Source: Curtobacterium sp. MCPF17_002 (GTDB lineage Bacteria; Actinomycetota; Actinomycetes; Actinomycetales; Microbacteriaceae). Taken from it: DNA of 64,000 bases. Below the pieces are notes generated by a model. It saw only the letters and a program-made list of their open reading frames with translations. It had not been told where the DNA came from and ran no database searches. The position numbers were made by a program, and so were the translations under genes. Shown here piece after piece: positions 57,302-64,000 of the stretch. Position 1 is the stretch's first letter. The number at the start of each line of letters is the position of its first letter. The stretch spans positions 3,410,001-3,474,000 of the forward strand of contig NZ_CP126251.1 in the NCBI RefSeq assembly GCF_003234115.2, given 5' to 3'.

Positions 57302-58414
57302 GTGAACATCAAGCGAATCGGCACGGTCGCGGCAATCGCGATCGCCGGCGCGGTCGTGCTCTCCTCGTGCGCGGCGAACGAGGACGCGGGCAGCACCGCA
57401 CCCTCTTCCTCCTCCAGCTCGGGCACCGACTACTCGAAGCTCTCCGGCACCCTCACCGGTTCGGGCTCGTCCGCTCAGCAGACGGCCGAGGCCACGTGGG
57501 CCGCCGGCTTCCAGGACGTCGCCTCCGGCGTCACGGTCAACTACTCGCCCGACGGTTCGGGCGCCGGCCGCAAGAACTTCATCTCGGGTGCCGCGGACTT
57601 CGCCGGCTCCGACGCCGCGCTGAACGACGAGGAGCTCTCCGGCTCGTTCGGCCTCTGCGCCGCGGACTCGAAGGCCATCGACATCCCGGTCTACATCTCC
57701 CCGATCGCGATCGCCTACAAGGTCGACGGTGTCTCGGACCTCACGCTCGACGCGAAGACGATCGCCGGCATCTTCTCCGGCAAGATCACCAAGTGGAACG
57801 ACTCGCAGATCGCCTCCATCAACAAGGACGCGAAGCTGCCGGACGCGAACATCACGGTCGTGCACCGCTCGGACGACTCGGGCACCACGCAGAACTTCTC
57901 CGAGTACGTGTCGGCGAACGCCGGCGACGTCTGGACCGAAGAGCCGAGCCAGACCTTCCCGTACCAGGTCGGCGACAGCGCCAAGGGCACCTCGGGCGTG
58001 GCCTCGGCCATGGCCAGCGCCTCGGACGCGATCACCTACATCGACGACTCCGGCGCCGGTGACCTCGACAAGGCGAAGCTCATGGTCGGCGACAAGGCCA
58101 CCGAGATCTCGGCCGAGGGTGCTGCGAAGGTCGTCTCCGACTCGAAGGTCGCCGACGGCCGCGAGGACAACGACCTCGCGATCGACATCGACCGCAAGGA
58201 CACCGCCGACGGTGCGTGGCCGCTGGTCCTCGTCTCCTACGCGATCGCCTGCCAGGAGTACAAGGACGCCGACAAGGGCGAGCTCGTGAAGGGCTACCTC
58301 GACTACGTCGTCTCGAAGGACGCGCAGGACGCCGCCGCGAAGGAGGCCAAGTCGGCCGCACTCACGGACGACCTGGCGAAGAAGGCCGCCACGGCGGTCG
58401 CCTCCATCAAGTAG
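57302..58414 (+). CDS. pstS: Phosphate ABC transporter, binding protein PstS
   Basis: 370 aa lipoprotein. Signal peptide ending in VVLSSC (Cys24). GSGSSAQQTAEATW and SPDGSGAGRKNF bind phosphate; IFSGKITKWNDSQI is typical. GTG 57302 after GAAGGGA. A stable hairpin follows, then pstC. Confidence 0.95.
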   Translation: MNIKRIGTVAAIAIAGAVVLSSCAANEDAGSTAPSSSSSSGTDYSKLSGTLTGSGSSAQQTAEATWAAGFQDVASGVTVNYSPDGSGAGRKNFISGAADFAGSDAALNDEELSGSFGLCAADSKAIDIPVYISPIAIAYKVDGVSDLTLDAKTIAGIFSGKITKWNDSQIASINKDAKLPDANITVVHRSDDSGTTQNFSEYVSANAGDVWTEEPSQTFPYQVGDSAKGTSGVASAMASASDAITYIDDSGAGDLDKAKLMVGDKATEISAEGAAKVVSDSKVADGREDNDLAIDIDRKDTADGAWPLVLVSYAIACQEYKDADKGELVKGYLDYVVSKDAQDAAAKEAKSAALTDDLAKKAATAVASIK

Positions 58415-58425
58415 CGCACCCGAAC

Positions 58426-58464
58426 GCCCGGACGCCGGTCCCACCCACTGACCGGCGTCCGGGC
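58426..58464 (+). terminator. Hairpin between pstS and pstC
   Basis: GCCCGGACGCCGGT pairs perfectly with 58451-58464. Probably an mRNA stabiliser or partial terminator that raises PstS over the permeases. Confidence 0.75.
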
Positions 58465-58545
58465 ACTCGCCCGTCACCGCGAGCACTGCACCGGACAACA
58501 CCCCGAACCCGACGCCTCCCCCGGCGTTCCTCCGACAGGAGTCCC

Positions 58546-59493
58546 ATGACGACCGCACCGGCCCAGCCAGTGGCCCCCGTCGCCCCCAAGCCGAAGGCCG
58601 TCGTCCGCATCGGCGACCGGGTCTTCTCGGCCGCCTCGGTCATCGCCGGCGGTCTCATCCTCTTCGTGCTCGTGCTCGTCGCCGCCTTCCTGGTCTGGCA
58701 GAGCGTCCCGGCCTTCAGCGCGAAGGTGGGCGAACTCCCGAACCGCGCGACGAACTTCTGGGACTACGTCGGCCCCCTCGTCTTCGGCACCGTCTGGTCC
58801 GCGCTCATCGCGCTCGTGATCGCCGTGCCGCTCTCGCTGGGGATCGCGCTCTTCATCTCGCACTACGCGCCGCGTCGCATCGCACCGCTCCTCGGCTACG
58901 TGATCGACCTGCTGGCCGCGGTGCCGTCGGTGGTCTACGGCCTCTGGGGCATCGTGGTCCTCGCCCCGTTCGTGAAGCCGTTCTACGCGTTCCTCAACGA
59001 GTACCTCGGCTGGATCCCGTTCTTCTCGGGCCAGGTGTCCGGCACCGGCCGCACGATCCTCACCGCCTCGATCGTCCTCGCCGTGATGGCGATCCCGATC
59101 ATGACCGCGGTGATGCGCGAGATCTTCCTGCAGGCCCCGCGCCTCAACGAGGAGGCCGCCCTGGCCCTCGGCGCGACCCGCTGGGAGATGATCCGGATGT
59201 CGGTCCTGCCGTTCGCGAAGTCCGGCATCGTGTCCGCGATCATGCTCGGCCTCGGTCGTGCGCTCGGCGAGACGATGGCGATCGCGCTCGTGCTGTCGGT
59301 GTCGACGAACGTCACCTTCCAGATGCTCACCTCGCTGAACCCCTCGACGATCGCGGCGAACATCGCCCTGCAGTTCTCCGAGGCCTCCGGCACCGCCCTC
59401 AACGCCCTCATCGCGTCGGGCCTGATCCTCTTCGTCATCACCCTGGTCATCAACATGCTGGCGCGCTACATCGTGCGCAGCCGGGTCTCCTGA
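58546..59493 (+). CDS. pstC: Phosphate ABC transporter permease PstC
   Basis: 315 aa, about six membrane helices. ALGATRWEMIRMSVLPF is the EAA loop contacting PstB. AGGAG precedes ATG 58546. Part of pstSCAB. Confidence 0.95.
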   Translation: MTTAPAQPVAPVAPKPKAVVRIGDRVFSAASVIAGGLILFVLVLVAAFLVWQSVPAFSAKVGELPNRATNFWDYVGPLVFGTVWSALIALVIAVPLSLGIALFISHYAPRRIAPLLGYVIDLLAAVPSVVYGLWGIVVLAPFVKPFYAFLNEYLGWIPFFSGQVSGTGRTILTASIVLAVMAIPIMTAVMREIFLQAPRLNEEAALALGATRWEMIRMSVLPFAKSGIVSAIMLGLGRALGETMAIALVLSVSTNVTFQMLTSLNPSTIAANIALQFSEASGTALNALIASGLILFVITLVINMLARYIVRSRVS

Positions 59494-59507
59494 GAGGTCA
59501 CGCCCCG

Positions 59508-60593
59508 ATGTCCCTCGCTCTCCGTCAACCCGGCTTGGCCGGCAACGCGTACGCCAACGGCAAGCTGCACAAGTCGGTGCCGTGGCTGCTCCTCGTCGGC
59601 TCCTGGGTCGCCCTGGTCCTCGTCTTCGCCCTGCTCAACGCGGGCGGCGCCGTGAAGGACTTCAACGTGGTCGCCGCGCTGTTCCTCGGCACGGTCCTGT
59701 TCGACGTCCTCATCGTCGTCGTCTCCCGCATCGTCGAGGGTGGGCGCAAGGCCGTCGACCGGCTCATCACCTCGCTCGTCGTCACGGCGTTCGTCATCGC
59801 GGTGCTGCCGCTGGTGTCGCTGCTGTGGACCGTGCTCGCGGACGGCCTCGCCCGCTTCGACGCACAGTTCTTCTCGTACTCGATGCGCGGCGTCATCTCC
59901 GAGGGCGGCGGCGCGGTGCACGCCCTCATCGGCACGCTCGAGATCACGCTCTTCGCGGCGCTCATCTCCGTCCCGATCGGCCTGCTCACCTCGATCTACC
60001 TCGTCGAGTACGGCAAGGGCGCACTCGCGAAGGGCATCACGTTCTTCGTCGACGTCATGACGGGGATCCCGTCGATCGTCGCCGGCCTGTTCGCGTACTC
60101 GCTGTTCGCGCTGTTCCTCGGCCCGGGTGCCCGCTTCGGCCTGGTCGGCTCGGTCGCGCTGAGCGTACTGATGATCCCGATCGTCGTGCGCTCCACCGAG
60201 GAGGTGCTGAAGATCGTGCCGATGGAGCTCCGCGAAGCGTCCTACGCCCTCGGTGTCCCGAAGTACCTCACCATCCTCAAGGTCGTGCTCCCCACCGCCC
60301 TCGCCGGCATCACCACCGGCGTGATGCTCTCCATCGCCCGGGTCATCGGCGAGACCGCACCGCTCCTGGTCACGGCCGGGTTCACCGCGAGCATGAACTA
60401 CGACCTGTTCAAGGACCCGATGATGACGCTGCCGGTGTTCGCGTACACGCAGTACTCGCAGCAGGGCGCCAACCCGGTGCCGTTCGTCGACCGGGCCTGG
60501 ACAGCGGCGCTGCTGCTCATCATCATCGTGATGCTGCTCAACCTGCTCGCCCGCTTCATCACCCGGCTGTTCGCCCCCAAGCTCAGCCGCTGA
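59508..60593 (+). CDS. pstA: Phosphate ABC transporter permease PstA
   Basis: 361 aa, longer N-terminus than average with two to three extra helices. EAA loop ALGVPKYLTILKVVLP. ATG 59508, 14 bp after pstC. Imports phosphate with PstC. Confidence 0.95.
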   Translation: MSLALRQPGLAGNAYANGKLHKSVPWLLLVGSWVALVLVFALLNAGGAVKDFNVVAALFLGTVLFDVLIVVVSRIVEGGRKAVDRLITSLVVTAFVIAVLPLVSLLWTVLADGLARFDAQFFSYSMRGVISEGGGAVHALIGTLEITLFAALISVPIGLLTSIYLVEYGKGALAKGITFFVDVMTGIPSIVAGLFAYSLFALFLGPGARFGLVGSVALSVLMIPIVVRSTEEVLKIVPMELREASYALGVPKYLTILKVVLPTALAGITTGVMLSIARVIGETAPLLVTAGFTASMNYDLFKDPMMTLPVFAYTQYSQQGANPVPFVDRAWTAALLLIIIVMLLNLLARFITRLFAPKLSR

Positions 60594-60633
60594 CCCTCCC
60601 GGCACCACGCCACTGACGCTCGGCACCACGCCC

Positions 60634-60680
60634 CCAGCGTCACCCCAGCGTCACCACCCACCCAGCGTCACCACCCACCC
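60634..60680. repeat. CCAGCGTCACC repeats before pstB
   Basis: CCAGCGTCACC at 60634, 60645 and 60662, in the 98-bp pstA-pstB gap. Confidence 0.6.
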
Positions 60681-60691
60681 GAAGGAATCAC

Positions 60692-61471
60692 GTGTCCAAG
60701 CGCATCGAGGTCGACGGCCTCAACGTCTACTACTCGAAGTTCAAGGCGGTCGAGGGTGTCGACATCACGATCGAACCCCGCACCGTCACGGCGTTCATCG
60801 GCCCGTCCGGTTGTGGCAAGTCCACCTTCCTCCGCACGCTGAACCGCATGCACGAGGTCATCCCCGGCGCCTACGTCGAGGGCTCGGTCAAGGTCGACGG
60901 CGACGACCTGTACGGCCCCGGCGTCGACCCGGTGCTCGTGCGTCGTCAGGTCGGCATGGTGTTCCAGCGTCCGAACCCGTTCCCGACGATGTCGATCAAG
61001 GACAACGTCCTCGCCGGCGTGAAGCTCAACAACAAGCGCATGTCCCGCTCCGAGGCGGACGACGTCGTCGAGCGCTCCCTGCAGGGTGCGAACCTCTGGA
61101 ACGAGGTCAAGGACCGCCTCGACAAGCCCGGCATGGGCCTGTCCGGCGGGCAGCAGCAGCGTCTCTGCATCGCGCGTGCGATCGCCGTCCAGCCGGACGT
61201 GCTCCTCATGGACGAGCCGTGCTCCGCGCTCGACCCGATCTCGACCCTCGCCATCGAGGACCTCATCGAGGAGCTCAAGAAGGAGTTCACGATCGTCATC
61301 GTGACGCACAACATGCAGCAGGCGTCGCGGGTGAGCGACAAGACGGCGTTCTTCAACATCGCGGGCACCGGGCACCCCGGCAAGCTCATCGAGTACGACG
61401 ACACCGCGACGATCTTCTCGAACCCGTCGGTGCAGGCCACCGAGGACTACGTCTCGGGTCGCTTCGGTTGA
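60692..61471 (+). CDS. pstB: Phosphate ABC transporter ATPase PstB
   Basis: 259 aa. Walker [28 protein letters not shown], Walker [14 protein letters not shown] and VTHNMQQA. Powers phosphate uptake. GTG 60692 with GAAGGAA. Confidence 0.96.
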   Translation: MSKRIEVDGLNVYYSKFKAVEGVDITIEPRTVTAFIGPSGCGKSTFLRTLNRMHEVIPGAYVEGSVKVDGDDLYGPGVDPVLVRRQVGMVFQRPNPFPTMSIKDNVLAGVKLNNKRMSRSEADDVVERSLQGANLWNEVKDRLDKPGMGLSGGQQQRLCIARAIAVQPDVLLMDEPCSALDPISTLAIEDLIEELKKEFTIVIVTHNMQQASRVSDKTAFFNIAGTGHPGKLIEYDDTATIFSNPSVQATEDYVSGRFG

Positions 61472-61507
61472 TCGGCGTCCGGTCCGTCTCCTGACGGTCT
61501 GCCTGGA

Positions 61508-61543
61508 GGCCCGGTCCACGTCCGCCACGGACGGCACCGGGCC
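61508..61543 (+). terminator. Terminator of the pst operon
   Basis: GGCCCGGT (61508-61515) pairs with ACCGGGCC (61536-61543) and inner CGTCC/GGACG. A family A relative. Confidence 0.7.
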
Positions 61544-61609
61544 GCTTTCCGTGCGTCCAGAGCCCGCGACCGCCGGTCAGCGTCATGGACGTCGAAACAT
61601 GTACACGCA

Positions 61610-61726
61610 CGTTCCGACACTGCACGCGAAGATCGACGCGTGGATCGTCGCATCATGCGCACGCACAGGATGCACGCGCACCGAACGACACCGCACGCGT
61701 CGATCGACAGGTGGAACGTCGGAACG
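61610..61726. repeat. Long imperfect inverted repeat (MITE-like)
   Basis: Arms 61610-61641 and 61695-61726 match at 25 of 32 positions with no gap. The loop (53 nt) and flanks continue with weaker complementarity. Less GC-rich than its neighbours, no gene seen. Confidence 0.65.
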
Positions 61727-61816
61727 TACGCACGCACCGACGCCGCAACACCCGGTCCGGCACCCGAACACCTCGCCCGCGGATCGTGCCACGCGAGCGG
61801 GGAGCCGTACCGGCGG

Positions 61817-62755
61817 TCAGGCGGTCGTGGCAGCCATGATCGGCGTCGTGGTGGGCTGCTTCGACCCACCGGCGGGCTCGACGGTCATGCCGATCGTCAC
61901 GTTGTGCGACCGCGTCCCGGAGAGGACCGCCGCGTGCACGCCGTCACCGGCACCGTCGATGAGGCCGGCGGGCGTGATCTTGCCGCCCGTGCCCTCGGAG
62001 CCGATGTACCAGAGCTGGTAGGTCTTGCCCTCCGGAGCCTGCTCGACACCGTCGAGGATGACCGCGGACTTCCCGAGCGTGTCCGACCAGACGACCGTGG
62101 CCGTCCCGCCGCCCGAGACCTTCGCGGTGCTCCGCTTGAAGTCCGATGCGGCGTAGATGCGGTCGAGTCCGCTGCTGGCCTGGGTCGTCCCCGGGCCTGG
62201 GTCGTTCGTCGGGGCGAACCCCGTGCCCACGCCGAGTCCGACGCCGAGGAACACCACGGCGACCGCGGCAGCGCTGGAGAGGAGGACTGCCGGGCGCTGG
62301 AACCAGCGGCGGTTCGCGGCAGCGGAGGCCGGACCGTTGCCCGTGAGCCGGCCGTCTGCACGGGTGCGGGACGAGGCGGGGGTGGGTCGCGCCTCCAGGC
62401 CGTCGTCGGTGACCGCCCCGGGAACCGGAGCAGCGGGTGACGAACCAACCAGATCAGCAGGCGACGAACCAACCGGAGCAGCAGCGTCCGGCGCAGCGGC
62501 AGCGGACGCCAGCGGTGCAGCCTGCGGCGTCGACGCGATCTGCGCCATCAGCGAGGCCTTGAGCGACGCGGGGGGCTCGACCGGCGTGACGGCGTAGGCG
62601 AGCTGCAGCGCGGTCTCGCGCAGCGAGTCCGTCTCGGCCTGCAGCTCCGGCGAGGAGGACAGCGTGGCCTCGAGCTGCGCACGCTCGTCGTCCGACAGCG
62701 CGTCGAGGGCGTGCGAACCGGTCAGCAGCGCAGGGTCGTCGTGGTGCTCGGTCAT
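61817..62755 (-). CDS. Anti-sigma factor (RskA type)
   Basis: 312 aa. An N-terminal zinc-less anti-sigma part (1-75), linker with Pro/Ala and palindrome core (GLEAR, 118-122), one membrane helix (about 155-178) and the RskA extracellular domain. Sequesters its sigma until cleaved by regulated proteolysis. ATG overlaps the sigma stop (ATGA). Confidence 0.9.
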   Translation of the reverse strand: MTEHHDDPALLTGSHALDALSDDERAQLEATLSSSPELQAETDSLRETALQLAYAVTPVEPPASLKASLMAQIASTPQAAPLASAAAAPDAAAPVGSSPADLVGSSPAAPVPGAVTDDGLEARPTPASSRTRADGRLTGNGPASAAANRRWFQRPAVLLSSAAAVAVVFLGVGLGVGTGFAPTNDPGPGTTQASSGLDRIYAASDFKRSTAKVSGGGTATVVWSDTLGKSAVILDGVEQAPEGKTYQLWYIGSEGTGGKITPAGLIDGAGDGVHAAVLSGTRSHNVTIGMTVEPAGGSKQPTTTPIMAATTA

Positions 62756-63351
62756 GATGTCACCCCCATCTCGTCTCGGAGTCTGATCATCCCGTCACGG
62801 AGACGGGTCTTGACGGTGCCGATCGGGACACCGAGGTGTTCGGCCATCTCGCTGTGCGAGTAGCCGCCGTAGTACGCGAGCTGCACGGCCTGCCGCTGGA
62901 ACTCGGTGAGCTTCGCGAGCGCCCGGCTGACCCGTTCGTGCTCGATCCGGATCTCGACCGACTCGGAGACCTGGTCGAAACCGGCCTCGAAGTCGCGGAT
63001 GCCGATCTTCGTGTCACGGTCGTGGGAGGCCTGCGAGGCCCGCACCCGGTCGACCGCTCGGCGGTGCGCCATGGTGAGGATCCAGCTCGCCGCCGTGCCG
63101 CGCCCACGGTCGTAGCGGGTGGCTTGCTGCCAGACCTCGAGGAAGATCTCCTGCGTGACCTCCTCCGACTGCGCACGGTCCCGGAGGAGCCGCGTCACGA
63201 GGCCGAGCACACGGCCCGACAACACGTCGTAGAGGTCGGAGAAGGCAGCTTGGTCACCGGCGGCCACACGGGTCAGGAGGTCGTCAGCGGACGCCTGAGC
63301 CGGCTCGGCTGAGCTCCAGCTCTCGGTGTCGCGTTCCACGAGGGCAAGCAT
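62752..63351 (-). CDS. ECF sigma factor, SigK-like
   Basis: 199 aa. Sigma2 (about 28-98: EVTQEIFLEVWQQA) and sigma4 (about 135-190: VQLAYYGGYSHSEMAEHLGV) with a linker, resembling mycobacterial SigK. GGAGGAGGG precedes ATG 63351. Coupled to its anti-sigma gene. A long inverted repeat lies upstream. Confidence 0.88.
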   Translation of the reverse strand: MLALVERDTESWSSAEPAQASADDLLTRVAAGDQAAFSDLYDVLSGRVLGLVTRLLRDRAQSEEVTQEIFLEVWQQATRYDRGRGTAASWILTMAHRRAVDRVRASQASHDRDTKIGIRDFEAGFDQVSESVEIRIEHERVSRALAKLTEFQRQAVQLAYYGGYSHSEMAEHLGVPIGTVKTRLRDGMIRLRDEMGVTS

Positions 63352-63433
63352 TGCAGGTTTCCCTCCTCCCGGTTGCGTTCCGACTGTGAGTTCCGCTCCG
63401 ACGCACGCATTCGGGTGGCGTGCGGCGAAGAGG

Positions 63434-63501
63434 ACGAGGGCCCGTGTGACCCGCAGGGAATTGACCGCCAGGGAGCGGACCGGGTCGCACGGGGCCCTCG
63501 T
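63434..63501 (-). other. Long inverted repeat upstream of the sigma gene
   Basis: ACGAGGGCCCGTGTGACCCG pairs with 63481-63501 with one bulge and one mismatch. Could regulate or terminate transcription toward the sigma gene. Confidence 0.55.
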
Positions 63502-63596
63502 TGCGTGACCGGCGAGGACGCCTGCCACGGTGATGATTCGGCACCCTCGGGCCGTCGGATTGGAGCAGTTCTCACCGAAGTGTCATCGGGGCCGTG

Positions 63597-63745
63597 GGGC
63601 GCTTGTCCGGGGCCGCCGGCCCGTGGGCGCTTGTCCGCGGGGCGCTTGTCCGCGCGGCGCTTGTCCGCGGGGCGCTTGCCTGTGGGCGCTTGTCCGTGGC
63701 GTGCTTGTCCGTGGGCGCTTGTCCACGGGGAGCTTGTCCGTGGCG
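63597..63745. repeat. 15-bp tandem repeat, about nine units
   Basis: GGGCGCTTGTCCG-like units with the 15-bp period; several diverged. Not a CRISPR, as units are contiguous without spacers. Confidence 0.8.
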
Positions 63746-63759
63746 CGCCCGAGGGGCTG

Positions 63760-63784
63760 CCGTGTCCACCGTCAGTGAACACGG
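63760..63784. promoter_or_regulatory. Palindrome upstream of the RNA promoter
   Basis: CCGTGTCCAC-CGTCA-GTGAACACGG, imperfect at two positions; centred about 48 bp upstream of the predicted transcription start. Operator-like. Confidence 0.5.
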
Positions 63785-63807
63785 TCGTGCGCACAGCCTG
63801 CGTCTCG

Positions 63808-63813
63808 TAGAAT
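63808..63813 (+). promoter_or_regulatory. -10 (TAGAAT) of the structured RNA
   Basis: TAGAAT differs from TATAAT by one base; predicted start near 63820. No clear -35. Confidence 0.6.
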
Positions 63814-63819
63814 CGATCT

Positions 63820-63907
63820 CGCCGGGCCGCAGCAAGCCCCGGGCTCCAAAATTCGCCGCTCCGAGCGGCCTCGCGCCGAGAGGCGCTTCTGCGGCCCGGT
63901 CTTTCTG
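63820..63907 (+). ncRNA. Candidate branched structured RNA
   Basis: A perfect 11-bp outer stem (CCGGGCCGCAG 63822-63832 with CTGCGGCCCGG 63889-63899) encloses three hairpins: AGCC/GGCT (63835-63845), GCCGCT/AGCGGC (63855-63869) and GCGCC-GAGA-GGCGC (63873-63886) with a GNRA loop. TCTTTCTG follows. No coding frame or known RNA family is recognised. A promoter precedes it. Alternatively the leader of a gene beyond the window. Confidence 0.6.
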
Positions 63908-64000
63908 TGCCCGCTGGTCGATGCGGGTTCCGTCCGTTGCGCCGCGTCAGCGGCCTGCCTGGAGGCGCGGCGCCCGTCCGCCCCGCCGCTCGCTCAGTCC

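Larger units (their letters stand above)
63352..64000. other. 649-bp region without a protein gene
   Basis: Holds the inverted repeat, 15-bp tandem array, palindrome, promoter and structured RNA listed here, then about 90 bp to the edge ending in a family A half-site (GCCTGGAGGCGCGG near 63957). No protein gene is supported. Confidence 0.55.

Noticed and set aside
63597..63745. CRISPR array
   Set aside because: The 15-bp units are contiguous and lack spacers; no cas genes are present.

Overview
The window is GC-rich, densely coded actinobacterial chromosome with no plasmid, phage or conjugative genes. I place it in the family Microbacteriaceae, probably Curtobacterium or a near relative. The family call rests on gene content and order: CarD-IspDF-CysS-RlmB, DUF3027 beside a cold-shock protein, GlnR followed by mycothiol synthase, SenX3-RegX3 facing PhoU, and an XPB-type helicase beside its partner. 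The genus is an inference from general resemblance, not from a search.

Layout. 0-13 kb: flotillin-like protein, NAD synthetase, a MarR regulator with a MATE exporter, an AI-2E-type permease, argininosuccinate synthase, tRNA-Arg(CCT) trailed by three copies of its own 3' tail, epoxide hydrolase, MFS transporter, HNH nuclease. 12.6-27 kb: a 31-codon leader-peptide candidate, an NlpC/P60 hydrolase, a DtxR-type regulator, serC, csp-DUF3027, an XPB helicase pair, a PhoP-like two-component pair, a DUF559 nuclease cassette between repeat modules, groL under two CIRCE operators, cspA. 27-44 kb: LytR_C and DUF3263 proteins, DUF2332, an ElaA-like acetyltransferase, msrB, tRNA-Thr(TGT), aldo/keto reductase, NAD(P)HX epimerase, DUF2090, a zinc peptidase, a DsbA-like protein, a sugar-ABC ATPase with DUF4032, rlmB-cysS-ispDF-carD. 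44-61.5 kb: phosphate control and use, with regX3-senX3 divergent from phoU, then gpmA, the ygfZ operon, glnR-mshD, ppk with a Nudix hydrolase, and pstSCAB. 61.5-64 kb: a long imperfect inverted repeat, an anti-sigma/sigma pair, a 15-bp tandem repeat, and a promoter feeding a strongly structured RNA.

How it works together. SenX3/RegX3 and PhoU read out the PstSCAB importer. PHO-box direct repeats lie in the senX3-phoU gap and upstream of pstS. Polyphosphate kinase and its coupled Nudix/phosphatase protein sit between them, so uptake, signalling and storage are neighbours. GlnR (nitrogen) lies just upstream. Many genes have a -10 hexamer ending 6-8 nt before the start codon and no Shine-Dalgarno, so leaderless mRNAs look common.

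Most unusual: (i) the branched RNA at about 63820-63907; (ii) the array of tRNA 3' tails; (iii) the DUF559 gene bracketed by inverted-direct-direct repeat modules; (iv) a leader peptide with attenuator-like hairpin before an HNH gene; (v) two families of dispersed palindromes, one with its core also inside coding sequences. Everything was read by eye; no alignment, folding or database search was run.
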